Source: a virus
Strand: one strand, 5' to 3'
DNA length: 37,218 nucleotides
Virus record (IMG/VR): IMGVR_UViG_3300020183_000226
Coordinates: 1 to 37,218 of that record
Shown here: piece after piece, positions 1 through 9,800 of the stretch
Layout of the letters: each line of letters begins with the position of its first letter
Numbering within the stretch: position 1 is the stretch's first letter
Program-made: the position numbers and the translations under genes
Notes under the pieces: generated by a model
Database searches by the model: none
What the model saw: only the letters and a program-made list of their open reading frames with translations
Told to the model about the DNA's origin: nothing

Positions 1-135
1 GGCTGTTGGAACGGCTGGATTCTTTGAGATACGAGCAACGCATCCACATGAACACCGTCACAATCAACTTGGTGAAATGCAAACGCCCAGCGTCGTTGCT
101 GTTGGATGACATGGATTATGAGATTGAACACGGAA
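1..135. repeat. Left copy of the 135-bp terminal direct repeat
   Basis: Bases 1-135 are repeated at 37084-37218 with one difference (A at 127, G at 37210). The repeat lies inside the helicase reading frame, and joining the two ends restores one uninterrupted frame. This is what an assembler leaves when it closes a circular or circularly permuted genome. A short physical terminal repeat is possible but less likely, because it would sit inside a gene. The mismatch changes a helicase codon from Glu (left) to Gly (right). Confidence 0.95.
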
Positions 136-239
136 CAGGCAGGCTGATTCCGCTCACGAACCACAACCTGCCGTCCTATGTACATAATCAACCCACCGCC
201 CCCGAACAGTTGGAGTTGGCTGTCATGGAGGACTGGTGA
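1..239 (+). CDS. DnaB-like helicase, C-terminal part (continues from 36255)
   Basis: This is the end of the helicase gene that begins at 36255. The frame enters at base 3 and stops with TGA at 237-239. It contains a basic KCKR segment that in DnaB-like proteins lies near the end of the RecA fold, and then an acidic tail. At residue 319 this copy reads Glu, where the copy at the right end reads Gly. Confidence 0.8.
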   Translation, partial: LLERLDSLRYEQRIHMNTVTINLVKCKRPASLLLDDMDYEIEHGTGRLIPLTNHNLPSYVHNQPTAPEQLELAVMEDW

Positions 240-1132
240 TACACCAACAAATCACTGGCATGTTCACCTCGCTGTTTCGTGGTCGTGGCGATGTGTACGG
301 GCACGAAGAGGGCAGATGCGTCAAGGAACCCTTGACGCATGAGGTGTTTCAACAACACTTGGACGGCGTTCGGGCTGTCGGCGTGTATCCGATGGTGCCC
401 ATAAACGACATTTATCATGTCGCATGGGGATGCTCCGACATTGACATAGACGATTTGGCTGGTGCACGAAAAATCCAGTCAGCCCTACGGGCAGTGGATG
501 TTGTTTCGTTCGTGGAGCGTTCACGCTCCAAGGGCTACCATGTTTGGGTGTTCGCCGAGAATGTCGTCCCAGCGTCCGACATGCGCAGGATGCTGTTGTG
601 CGCCCACCAAGTAGCCGAATATCCCGCACGGGAAGTGAACCCGAAACAAGAAACACTCGGCAGGGGGCAATACGGCAACTATGTGCGTTTGCCGTATTTC
701 AACGCCGAGGACATGTCCACGCCCCACAGGCGCATATTGGACGACGACAACAAACCGATGCACCTGAACGAGTTTGTCTCTTCTGCGCTGGTGTCACGCA
801 CACGACGGGAACTGATTGCCGACTTGGCGAAACTGTGGAAAGAACCCGTGACACCGCCCGCCGTCATTGACATGTCGCAAACCGTCGGCGTCAAAGAAGC
901 CCTGATGCAACTCAGCCCGCTGGGCAAGGTGATATGGCGTGACGGACCGTTGCCCACCAAAGACCGCTCCACGACCTTAGCGAGGCTGGGGCACGAGTGC
1001 GTCAGGTCGTGCATGTCGCCCAGCGAAACCAAAATTGTTTTGCTGGACGCCGACAGGCGTTGGGGCAAATATCATTTGCGCCCGAACGGCGAACTTGAAA
1101 TAGACAAACTGGTGGTCCGAGTTTTTTCGTGA
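236..1132 (+). CDS. Archaeo-eukaryotic-type primase (AEP/TOTE-like prim-pol)
   Basis: 298 residues starting at GTG, overlapping the helicase stop (GTGA). The metal-binding acidic motif SDIDIDD is at residues 67-73, the S-x-G-Y-H motif of AEP primases (RSKGYHVWVF) at 97-106, and the NPKQ...GQYGNYVRLPY signature, typical of the AEP branch seen in TOTE and phage prim-pol proteins, spans 135-154. These are the three conserved blocks of the AEP catalytic core. The residues after about 200 look like a helical accessory region with no motif I recognise. Expected role: making primers at the fork next to the coupled helicase. It may also have limited polymerase activity, as some family members do. No separate DNA polymerase was found in the genome. 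Confidence 0.85.
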   Translation: MIHQQITGMFTSLFRGRGDVYGHEEGRCVKEPLTHEVFQQHLDGVRAVGVYPMVPINDIYHVAWGCSDIDIDDLAGARKIQSALRAVDVVSFVERSRSKGYHVWVFAENVVPASDMRRMLLCAHQVAEYPAREVNPKQETLGRGQYGNYVRLPYFNAEDMSTPHRRILDDDNKPMHLNEFVSSALVSRTRRELIADLAKLWKEPVTPPAVIDMSQTVGVKEALMQLSPLGKVIWRDGPLPTKDRSTTLARLGHECVRSCMSPSETKIVLLDADRRWGKYHLRPNGELEIDKLVVRVFS

Positions 1133-1596
1133 AAAAACCGTTCGACCAATCCCTGTACGACGCCGACGACCCAGCGAAACAACTCGTATTGGACTGGTTG
1201 AAAAACTTGGGATTCGACGGGTACATAAACCCCGACGAATATGGCATAGACATAATCGGGACATTTGAAGGCGACAAAACCGTGTTTTTCGCCGCCGAGG
1301 TCGAGGTCAAACATAATTGGGTCGCCGAACAGTTCCCTTTTGACACGGTGCATTTTGCCGCCAGAAAACTCAAGTTTCTGGACCGCCACCCCAATGTGTG
1401 TTTCATGATGTTGAACCACCCAAGAACACGCATCCTAATAGTGGGGAAACAATATCTACAATCCGCTATAGTGATTTCCAAGGACACCATTTACACCACC
1501 GATGAACAATTTATTGAAGTACCTCTTGCCTGCTGTTCAATAGAAAATTTAGAAAGCAAGCAAGATGACAACGGAACGAAACGCAGAATCTTTTAG
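1129..1596 (+). CDS. Putative PD-(D/E)XK-fold nuclease
   Basis: 155 residues starting at GTG, overlapping the primase stop. The pattern GIDI (D41), then a beta strand ending EVEVK (E57/E59, K61), is the acidic...ExK arrangement of restriction-endonuclease-like folds. The N-terminal helix (AKQLVLDWLKNLGF) fits the helix that usually precedes the catalytic strands. The closest functional guess is a phage endonuclease acting on replication or recombination intermediates. The position between primase and RusA supports this. No family name can be given with confidence, and a non-catalytic relative is possible. Confidence 0.55.
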   Translation: MKKPFDQSLYDADDPAKQLVLDWLKNLGFDGYINPDEYGIDIIGTFEGDKTVFFAAEVEVKHNWVAEQFPFDTVHFAARKLKFLDRHPNVCFMMLNHPRTRILIVGKQYLQSAIVISKDTIYTTDEQFIEVPLACCSIENLESKQDDNGTKRRIF

Positions 1597-1936
1597 CAAC
1601 GAATCAATCTCGATTTTCGTCCCCGCAAAACCCGTCCCGAAGGGACGACCCCGCATGACCCGCCGTGGTCGTGTGTTCACACCGCAACGAACATTGGAAG
1701 CCGAGGCGCTCGTGCGTGCGGCGTGGGGCGACCGCCCCAAATTCGACGGTCCCGTGTCCCTCGTGTTGAACTTTGCGCCCGACGGCACATTGATTGTGGT
1801 GTGCCCGTATTATGGCAGCGAATCTCGGCTGCGGGGCGACATAGACAATTACATCAAGACCATAATGGACGGGCTGAACGGTGCGGCTTGGGGCGACGAC
1901 AGACAGGTGTTGCATGTGACGGCGGAAAAACAATGA
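1565..1936 (+). CDS. rusA: RusA-family Holliday junction resolvase
   Basis: 123 residues. The PKGRPR motif is at 25-30 and the acidic block at 92-112 reads GDIDNYIKTIMDGLN followed by DD (D92, D94, K98, D102, D111, D112), the RusA signature. The length matches the family (about 120). It cuts four-way DNA junctions and probably clears recombination or replication intermediates before packaging. It overlaps the upstream nuclease gene by 32 bases, an unusually long overlap, and the Shine-Dalgarno is weak. Confidence 0.93.
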   Translation: MTTERNAESFSNESISIFVPAKPVPKGRPRMTRRGRVFTPQRTLEAEALVRAAWGDRPKFDGPVSLVLNFAPDGTLIVVCPYYGSESRLRGDIDNYIKTIMDGLNGAAWGDDRQVLHVTAEKQ

Positions 1937-2094
1937 AAGTTAAATGTCTTAACTGTGATTATAGTTTTAGCGCCGACCCCCAAAAAACAGTCGGTTGCTT
2001 GTGCGACAGCGATGCTCCGACATGGTTGGGTTTGACACCAGATAACAAGTTGATGACCATGAGTTATGCCAAATATGAAATAGAAGAAAACTGA
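1933..2094 (+). CDS. Small putative zinc-binding protein (53 aa)
   Basis: ATG at 1933 overlaps the RusA stop (ATGA). The protein begins MKVKCLNCDY and later has GCLCDS, giving a CxxC plus CxC set suitable for one zinc ion. It carries no other recognisable domain. It belongs to the coupled replication cluster by its overlap. Function unknown. Confidence 0.7.
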   Translation: MKVKCLNCDYSFSADPQKTVGCLCDSDAPTWLGLTPDNKLMTMSYAKYEIEEN

Positions 2095-2095
2095 T

Positions 2096-2269
2096 ATGAA
2101 GCGTGTAATGGTTTGGATGTGGGAACACAGCGTTGAATCCATTGACCCGAAAACGGGCAAAAAAATCTATGTCACGATGCTCAGCGAAACGCCCGTCGAG
2201 GGCGGTAAACGCAGGCGTGTAGCCAATTATAGGGAAAAACAACACCGCCGTAAACCCGATGAAATATGA
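2096..2269 (+). CDS. Small basic protein (57 aa)
   Basis: ATG lies one base after the upstream stop (TGATATG). The protein starts MKRVMVWMWE and has a strongly basic C-terminal half (GGKRRRVANYREKQHRR). It overlaps the next gene by 11 bases. Probably nucleic-acid or acidic-protein binding; no family recognised. Confidence 0.65.
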   Translation: MKRVMVWMWEHSVESIDPKTGKKIYVTMLSETPVEGGKRRRVANYREKQHRRKPDEI

Positions 2270-2597
2270 ACCGACCGCACGACAGGGAGCCTCGCTGTAC
2301 GAAGTCCTCATGCAACCGTTTTTGTACGATGACCCGCACCCGCCGACGGACTGGAATTTGATTGACCTCGTACAGGAGGCGTTTGATACACTTGGGGATG
2401 CGGATAAACAAATTTTGAACGAAATTTTTTTTCAACAAAATACCTATGAAACGGCGAAAACCAACATAGGAATCAAGGCGAAATCCCATGCGTGGCGCAA
2501 GGCACGCAAGGCGTTGAACAATTTGAAATCTGTTTTATTGGAGAACGAAACATTCAGGAGCAAATATGCCAGCACCCTTACCGACCACATGGGATGA
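2259..2597 (+). CDS. Sigma-70 region-4-like DNA-binding protein
   Basis: 112 residues. From about residue 38 (LVQEAFDTLGDADKQILNEI) to 95 (RKARKALNNLKSVLL) the helix pattern follows sigma-70 region 4: a helix ending in D..IL, a short turn, a first helix (YETAKTNIGI) and a recognition helix (SHAWRKARKAL). There is no region 2, so it cannot be a complete sigma factor alone. It could be a phage transcription regulator that binds -35 elements or core polymerase. It ends overlapping the next gene by 32 bases. This is the only candidate transcription factor recognised for switching to the late genes. Confidence 0.55.
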   Translation: MKYEPTARQGASLYEVLMQPFLYDDPHPPTDWNLIDLVQEAFDTLGDADKQILNEIFFQQNTYETAKTNIGIKAKSHAWRKARKALNNLKSVLLENETFRSKYASTLTDHMG

Positions 2598-3117
2598 AGC
2601 CTCGTTGCAGGCGTTGGAATACATAATCAACATTGTTTCTACGGTCAAATACGAGGAACCCGCTTGGAAAAAATACAACGCCATATTGGACAGTCTTGCC
2701 AGTTTTGTTACTTGGCATGAAGCCGCCAGCGAATGGCAGGCGGTTTCCGTGATGGTTGATGCGGGGTGCATGGCTATGCACTCGTTGGTGCCCTTGACCT
2801 TGGGCGTGGACAAAACGGAGATGCACAAAATGTTGTGCCGCAAACAGCACGATTACGGGCATGGCAACATCAGCAAGTTCGGTTTGGTTGGGGTGGCTGT
2901 CCGCATGTGCGACAAAATTGCACGGGCGGAAAACATGTCCAGCAAAAACGGCGTGTCCGCCCAAATTACCGAACCCCTGAAGGACGCATACGAGGACATA
3001 ATCGGCTACGCCGTCATAGCCGTCATGCTGTACAGGGGGACATTCATGTTGTCGTTGGATTCGTCGGACTCAGCCAAACAAAAATACATGCCGTTAAAAT
3101 TGGATTTTGATGTATGA
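2566..3117 (+). CDS. DUF1599 / nucleotide-modification-associated domain 1 (Nmad1)-like protein
   Basis: 183 residues. The C-terminal half has the block KQHDYGHGNISKFG, then VGVAVRMCDKIARAEN, then EPLKDAYEDIIGYAVIAVML, which matches the DUF1599/Nmad1 pattern (KQ.DYG..N...FG..G...R..DK..R...; ED..GYA). This family is related to all-alpha nucleotide pyrophosphohydrolases and occurs in phages with nucleotide-pool or base-modification roles. The first 80 residues are specific to this protein. No base-modification enzyme was recognised nearby, so nucleotide-pool control is the simpler reading. Confidence 0.7.
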   Translation: MPAPLPTTWDEASLQALEYIINIVSTVKYEEPAWKKYNAILDSLASFVTWHEAASEWQAVSVMVDAGCMAMHSLVPLTLGVDKTEMHKMLCRKQHDYGHGNISKFGLVGVAVRMCDKIARAENMSSKNGVSAQITEPLKDAYEDIIGYAVIAVMLYRGTFMLSLDSSDSAKQKYMPLKLDFDV

Positions 3118-3323
3118 ACGAGGAACCAGTCAGCATGTACGGCATGAATCCGCTCGGCAAAAAAATAAACATCGGTGGAACAGAATTGCGCATAGATGAC
3201 GAGTTCGTGGCGGCGACGCTTCTTGCAATCGTCGCCGTATTGAACACGACAAACCAAGGGATAGACGAACAAATTTCTTTAGTGGGACAAAAAATTTATG
3301 ACGAAATCATTAAAACCAACTAA
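3114..3323 (+). CDS. Hypothetical protein (69 aa)
   Basis: ATG overlaps the stop of the DUF1599-like gene (ATGA). The protein has a beta-prone N-terminus (LGKKINIGGTELRIDDEF) followed by a hydrophobic helix (VAATLLAIVAVLN) too short and polar-flanked to call a membrane anchor. It overlaps the next gene by 26 bases. No family recognised. Confidence 0.6.
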   Translation: MNEEPVSMYGMNPLGKKINIGGTELRIDDEFVAATLLAIVAVLNTTNQGIDEQISLVGQKIYDEIIKTN

Positions 3324-3462
3324 CTTGGATTTGTTTGAACAAATGACGAAACATTTGATAGCCGAATCCCAAAAACTCGGGTTGCCGAACGCACGCATCC
3401 GTGACCTGCAAGAAATCAAGGTCGTAATCAGGGCGATACGCAAAGCAAGAGAAAAAACATAA
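3298..3462 (+). CDS. Hypothetical helical protein (54 aa)
   Basis: Starts with ATG at 3298 inside the upstream gene's end and stops with TAA at 3460-3462, where the next ATG begins (TAATG). It is predicted to be mostly helical, with a basic C-terminus (IRAIRKAREKT). Kept because both ends are coupled to neighbours and spacing is tight. Function unknown. Confidence 0.55.
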   Translation: MTKSLKPTNLDLFEQMTKHLIAESQKLGLPNARIRDLQEIKVVIRAIRKAREKT

Positions 3463-3710
3463 TGGACCCCAAAGAATTTGACCCAGACGACATGGAAGAA
3501 ATGTCCATCAAGTTTGCAAAAATCATGTCGGACAGCGACAAGGGGTACACGATGGAATTTTCCATCAGCCGACTTCAAGCGAAAGAACTGATGTCCATGT
3601 GGACGAAAGCGTGTTTGGGCGACGCTACATCAACGGCACAATGCTTGATTGAATACGGAAAAATAATGATGGAACTGGATTACGCCCTAACTTACGACGA
3701 GCGGGATTAG
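3462..3710 (+). CDS. Hypothetical acidic protein (82 aa); last gene of the rightward arm
   Basis: ATG overlaps the preceding stop by one base. Acidic, helical protein beginning MDPKEFDPDDMEEM, with no motif recognised. Its stop at 3708-3710 meets the leftward genes head-on, and the last four bases overlap the end of a small minus-strand gene. Confidence 0.6.
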   Translation: MDPKEFDPDDMEEMSIKFAKIMSDSDKGYTMEFSISRLQAKELMSMWTKACLGDATSTAQCLIEYGKIMMELDYALTYDERD

Positions 3711-3805
3711 TCCTCTTCGCTGTCGTCGGGTTTGTCCCCGCATGCGGGATGTTGCGGCAACGGCTTTTGCCGTTCCGTGCATGAACACAATTTTGCTTTG
3801 AACAT
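3707..3805 (-). CDS. Cysteine-containing mini-protein (32 aa), last of the leftward arm
   Basis: ATG at 3805-3803 overlaps the stop of the 2016-residue virion gene as TGATG, the same coupling used throughout this genome. The product begins MFKAKLCSCTERQKP, has a third Cys in HPACGD, and ends DDSEED. CxC plus C/H could bind a metal. There is no Shine-Dalgarno of its own, so expression would depend on re-initiation. Two hairpins lie inside it. It may instead be untranslated terminator sequence. Confidence 0.4.
   Translation of the reverse strand: MFKAKLCSCTERQKPLPQHPACGDKPDDSEED
3737..3774. terminator. Two hairpins at the convergent junction
   Basis: A perfect 12-base palindrome CCCGCATGCGGG (3737-3748) is followed by AACGGC-TTTT-GCCGTT (3759-3774). 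They sit exactly where the rightward and leftward operons collide, the place for a bidirectional terminator. Neither has a clear run of T on either strand, so if they terminate transcription the mechanism is not classical. Confidence 0.35.
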
Positions 3806-6800
3806 CAATTTTCTCTGGGAATAAGTTGTCGGTCAATCATCTCTTTGACGAAATCTCCTAAAGTGAACTGACGGTTAATAAACTCGCTGCGAACATCGCT
3901 GTCTTTAATGATTGTAATGGGGAAACCCAACTCGTTCAACCATGACTGACCCGTGCGGGTTTCGTAACTTTCCTTGCCACCCAAACGCCCGCCAGACAGT
4001 CGTTGCAATCTGGCAACCAACGGAATGGCGTTGCCCAACGCATATTGGGTAAAACCCGAAATGGTTTTATTGCCCTCTTTGTCGTAAATAGGTTTGAACC
4101 CTATTGCCTCCAAAGCGTTCACGACCGCCAACTCGGGACCACGGGCGGGCACACGCTCCTTGAACGGACCGACATCAATGCCTAATTGTCTGCCTTCCTT
4201 CAACTCGGCAGGCAATTTTATGAACGGATAAGTCTGACCAAGCAATCTATACGGGTCAAGGATGTTCCTTAAACCTTCGGTCAATCTTTGTTGGGGCATG
4301 TCAGCCCTGATGGTGTAGTAGCCTTTGCCCAAAAACGGAATATCGCCCTGACCGATGCCCAGCGGTTCGTAACCAATTTGCCATTCGGGGATAATTTGGT
4401 CGTCGTCAATAGGCAAGGCTTGTTGCACCTTTTCGTAAATGTTGTATGCGTTCGGACGCATAAACTGGTTTGTTATCTGATTCGGGATGTTTCGTGTCGC
4501 CCAAATCCAAAACGGCACAAATTGCAACGCAGTCTCATCCAATTTGGACAGGTCGGTGTAATCAAAATGGTAACGAGTTACCCGTGCAACTGCGTCATCA
4601 TAGGTGCCACCTTTCAATATGGTGTCCAAAGCCATCGGGAATCGCACCGCCGCTTCGACACGGGTGTTTGCACGACGGACACCCCTAGTGTATGAGTTTG
4701 TTGAAAAACCTTGTTTGCGAATAAACTCGGCTGCGTTCTCGGCAACGGGTTGCATCCGTGTGCCGAAACTAGAAGAATCCAACCCAGTTTTGTTCAATAT
4801 GTTGATTACACGCTCACCGAGCGTGCCAGCCAAAACGGGTTCACGCAAATCCGTAAACGACCCCTGCAAACCCGTCGCAATCGCCGCCTTGAGCGCCTCG
4901 TCGTATTGTTCCCGCAACACGGGGTCCACGATGCCCAATTCATCCAACCATTTCGCTGGACCATATTTGTTCAATGCGTTCATGGCACGAACACCGTTTA
5001 CGGCGGTTGTGCCATCCACGCCACCAACAAAATTCATAAACATGGACGAATACGAGTTGCGAACAACAAAACCAACGCTCGTCACCGCATAGGTTTTGAA
5101 CAAGTCTCTGCTCGCCGACAAAAATCGTGTAAGAATACTGGCGTTTGCTTTGCTAAGCATTTTTTGCAAATTGGGTTTCCATGTGGACAGCAACTGTTCT
5201 GGCGCCTGAACACCCAAAGCCATAATCGCCTCCCAGCCCTCCAAGGTGCGTGCTTCAATCGGTGCCATAATCGCACCAAATCTGCCGCTGCGTGCGATAT
5301 CCAAAAGTTCCTTGCTGGCGACAACCGCATCCTCCGCTTGCGCCAAACCAATTTCGCCGACATGTAACAACTGTGTTACACGCTCATACGCCGCTTTAAC
5401 GGTTTGGTCTTTAATGTATTTGGTTGATTCCACGCTGCGTTGCACGCTGCGCACCCACTCACGGGCAGCGACGCCCGCCTCGCCTCGTGCTGGCATGTCC
5501 AACATCGCTTGCCCCGTGGCGGCGAGTTCGTTGCGCAAAGCGTTGCCCGTGCCGTTACTCCACTGTTTTAATGTTTTGCCCTGTTCAAACAAAACCTGCA
5601 AACGGTCTTGATATTTTAGTAGTTGTCTTTCTGCCCCTACGATTGTTTGCGCTTTTGTACCAGAAGTTCCCATACCTGTTCCGAGAACGCCCTGATTTCC
5701 TGTGGGGACATTTCCGCCAACGGTTTGGGGGGTTGTACCAGTTCCACGAACTCCTGTTGTTTTTTCTCTACCACCAGTTCCTCCTGTCGGTATTTCTTGT
5801 TTATTTTTAACATCCCAAATAGCCTGCTGGTTTCTTTCACGACCAGCCCTGATTGCTTCGTCTTGTTTCAGTATATTATCAACAACATCCAAAACAACTT
5901 CATCATTTTTTTTGTCATGCCAAATACCAAGATAATTTTTGCCACCCAACTGTTCTTTTTTGCTGTTGAAATATGATTCCAATATGTTTACACCAGTTGA
6001 TTTTTCAAAGAAATCTGATGCGGGGACAATGCTGCTAAATTCTTTTCGTGCAACCATAAACCCAGCCGTAGGTTCCTTGCCCGTCAGCATGCGCACGGAC
6101 AAACCTTCGTTTGCGGCGACCTTTTCTATAATGGATTCCAATTCTCTCCGTTTTGGAACTGGAATTGTTGGCGCTGGCAACCGCACCCCAGAAACAGCCT
6201 GAGCAATAGAGCGCTCCAAGTTTGCCCGCAGTTTTGCTTCTTGTTTGGTCGCCGCCTCCAACGCCTTGGTGATGCCAGCACGGTCCAACACGACCTTTTG
6301 CCCGCCGATTGTGACTGTTTGTTTTCTGCCCTCGATTTCCGTCACCCTTGTCCTTGCCGAGGCAACCAGTTGTCGTCGCCCTGTTTTTTGTGCCGTCAAA
6401 AACCCCTGCTGGGCGGTCAGTTCGTTGATGCGTGCGTTGATGGCGCTGCGGGCTACATCAACCTCTTGGCGTGCGCCAGCAGCCGCAGCCAAACGACCCG
6501 CAGCCGCCTCGGATGCGGTCGTATAATCGGAACGCAATATGGAACCCAACACGGGGTTGTCGGCACCCTGAACAGGTGCCGTAGGCGCATTGGACGGCGT
6601 AACCATATAGTTCTGCGGTTTGACAATGACAATTGCGGTTTCTTCAGCCGTGTCGTCAAACAGTGTTGCGGGCAGCAACAACCCATCCATTTTTCTTTCT
6701 AGGTCGGCAGCCAAAGCCACATCGCCCAAAGCAGAATCTATAATCATTCTGCCAGTTTGTTCGGCGGCGGGGTCGCCCGACATGTGCGCAATGCCAACCA

Positions 6801-9800
6801 TGTTGGCAACAAAATCGTCGTAAATATTTTTGACCACATCGGGGTCGCCGCCAGCAGGCATCGCACGATTGATGTTGTCTAATATGTCGTCAATCAAATT
6901 CACCAAATCTGGGTAGCCACGCTCGATTTCTGGGTCCAGCGGCAAACCTTGTTTCAAATCAAAATAGGTTTTGATGAACACCCTGTCGGCATCTAAACCA
7001 GCGTCTTGTAATTGTGTGTCAATGCTTTTGACAAAATTGTCGGAACCAAAAATTTCTCGAACACCCTCCGATGTCCGTGAATCAACAACCTTGTTGTCGG
7101 GAAAGGCGTGGACACCGACGGTATCTGACGCCCCGCTGAACACGGTTGGTTCGCTATGAAGAAGTTGAAACGGGGCGTCGGGGGAGTTCAAATCGGTCAT
7201 GCTGGTATAAAGAAAACCGTTATCAGGCGCATAGGTTTGTGCGGAACGCACTTCGCCCATAATGCGATAGCCGTTCAACAAATCTTTGTAGTAGCCCTCT
7301 TGCTGTATCAATGCGGCATATTCGGGGCTGTTCGGGTCCACCAAATCCAATTGTGTGTTGATTTGGCGCAACTCGGAGGCTACCGCCCGTGCTTCACGGG
7401 AAGCGGGGGCGCCCCGTGCAGCCATGATGCGGTCAGCCAAAATGTTTATGTCGTCGGGGATTCGTCTGGCGTTCGGGAACATCGCCATATATGTTTGCTG
7501 CAAGGTCGTGCGCACCTCGTACAGTCCGCCGTCGCCGATAACGAGCGCTTGACGCAATTCTTTTATTTCCGCCAACAAGACCGAGTGAACCGCATCAAAA
7601 TTTTCCCGCATAGCAATTTCTATGTTTGCAGCCTGAAGTTTTGCCCGACCCAAATCCAGTTCCAACTGTTGCAATTTTGCGACAGTTGTTTTGATTTCAC
7701 GCTCGGTGAGTTTGCGTTGTTTCAAATTTTCTTTCACCAAATCATCGGCATATTTGATGCCCCGACTTACGATTTCTCCCAATTTTTGTCTTTGGTCGGC
7801 TGCTTTTCCACGCAACGAATTGCGGACGGCGACCAAACCTTTGTGCGACGCAATCAACTCTTTGACCAGCGCCTTGTTTGGTATTTCCTTGTCCAACAAT
7901 TTTTGTGCGGCGTCGTCACCATACGCCATCAGGCGTCTGGTGAACACCTCACGGCTTTTTTGTTTAGCCAAAGAATATGCGTATGAATCGGCGATGTTGC
8001 CGATATCGGTTTCAAAAAAGTTTATGTCGGTGTTAGAAACCTCTTTGAAAATTTTGTTGATTTCGTCAATGCCGCCTTTTTGCAATATGCGACCCATGAA
8101 CTCTTCGCCAGCCTTTAGGCTGCGATGTTTTAACGGTGCACCAACGGTAACAATTTCCTGATAACTAAGATTATTTGTGTTAAAAACAATATTTTTGTTG
8201 GTTTTTACATCAACAAATGTTATTTCTCCTTCGCCAAAAGCATTGACGGAACGCAACCAGTTTTTTGCTTTCTTGCTAATTGTGTGGTGTACATAGTTGT
8301 CAATAAAACTAAAATCAGGAATATCGGTACCAAAATCAACGCCGAACCGTTTATATTGTTGTTCAACCGCTTTGTAGGCGTCATTTTGCCAAGCCTTGTA
8401 GCGTTTAATCAACGCATCCTCAATGGCTGTTCTGGGCAGGTCGGGGTCCTCGATAAGGCTAATTAGTTTGCTGGCAACACCAGCCTCACGGGCTTCATCA
8501 ACAATCGTTTTGACACCATCTTTGAACGCAGAATACGAAAAACCTGTTTCCCCCTTGGCGGCATTGGCGGCAGACCATCCAGCCAAACCACGGATAACAC
8601 CAGCGTTGCTGAGGACATATTCGCCGCCCGCCTTGCGCCCAGCAGCGGCAACCACCTTTCTGCTTGCTGGAGTGAATATTTGCGGCAACACATCAATGCC
8701 CTTGGCACGCAACGGCGCCGACACAGCCCAACGGCTGATGTCCCCGATTTGTGCACGAGTTAAAGCCCAACCTTTGCCGATTACATCGGCGACGGGTTCG
8801 GTCCACTGTGCGGGTTTGCCAGCCAACCGCAAACCAGTATTGATGCCCTCAGCCAAACGAATTTCCCTAGGGATAGCCCACATACCTATGCGGGCAATCT
8901 CGTTAGCCTTGCCGACAAGTTGCGGATATTTTTCCAACATTTCAAGGGTTTGAAACTTAGCCGCCAATGCCGTGCGCCCAGCCTTGCCGACATATTTAAC
9001 TTCGCCAACACCCGTCACATAGTTGATTGGTTTGGTGATTTCTTCGGCAATAATGTTTTGGACATTGCCGAGGAATTTGTTGCGTTCTCTGTTCTGTTTT
9101 GCGATAATCGTTGTCTTGATGCCCCAATCGGGGTCTTTGGCTTGATTTACCAAATCACGCAAATTAAATTCAACTCTGTCCCCGCCGAGGTCGGAGCGTT
9201 GCAACAACTGTTCTTTTTTGTTGCCCATGCTCAAAATATCGGCAGCAGTTTGTTGCAGCGGCAACAAAACGCCACCAACGCCCTTGGCTGTTTCACGCAA
9301 CACAGGATTTTTTATGCCAAGTTGCAAATCGGACAACTCTTTGGTTATTGACTGTTGAATACGGTTGATTGGGTTCAAAATTGCGCCAACAGAAGTAATC
9401 AAAGCCTGACCTTGAGACTGCAAAGAATAGTCGCCACCAGCGGTGACAACCGCCCTGTAATTTGACCTGAAAGGCGACAAAACTTTGGAAATGGCTACAT
9501 CCTGTAATTTTTTCAAAAAAGACGGTGTTGGACCGCCAGTAGAAATTTGTCGTTTTTCACCAGTCCCAATGCGGTCAGCCTCCGCAATCAACTCCTGTTT
9601 CTGTTTAGGCGTCAAATAAGGGGAATTGTAAATTCTTTTTTGGGTTGTCCGAACCCCCTTGTAAAGTTTTTGTTCCTCTTCGGTGGTGGTTGTTTTGGGT
9701 TTTCTGCTGGTAATTAACGGTGGTGGTTGTTTTGGGTTGCTTGTTTTGGCGGCGCCTTCCTTCAACTGTTGAAGGTAGTCATCTAGTTTTGGTGGCGTCG

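Noticed and set aside
1-135. Terminal repeat considered as a T7-type physical direct terminal repeat
   Set aside because: It lies inside a continuous helicase frame and is short; circular assembly overlap is the simpler explanation, though read-end data could decide.
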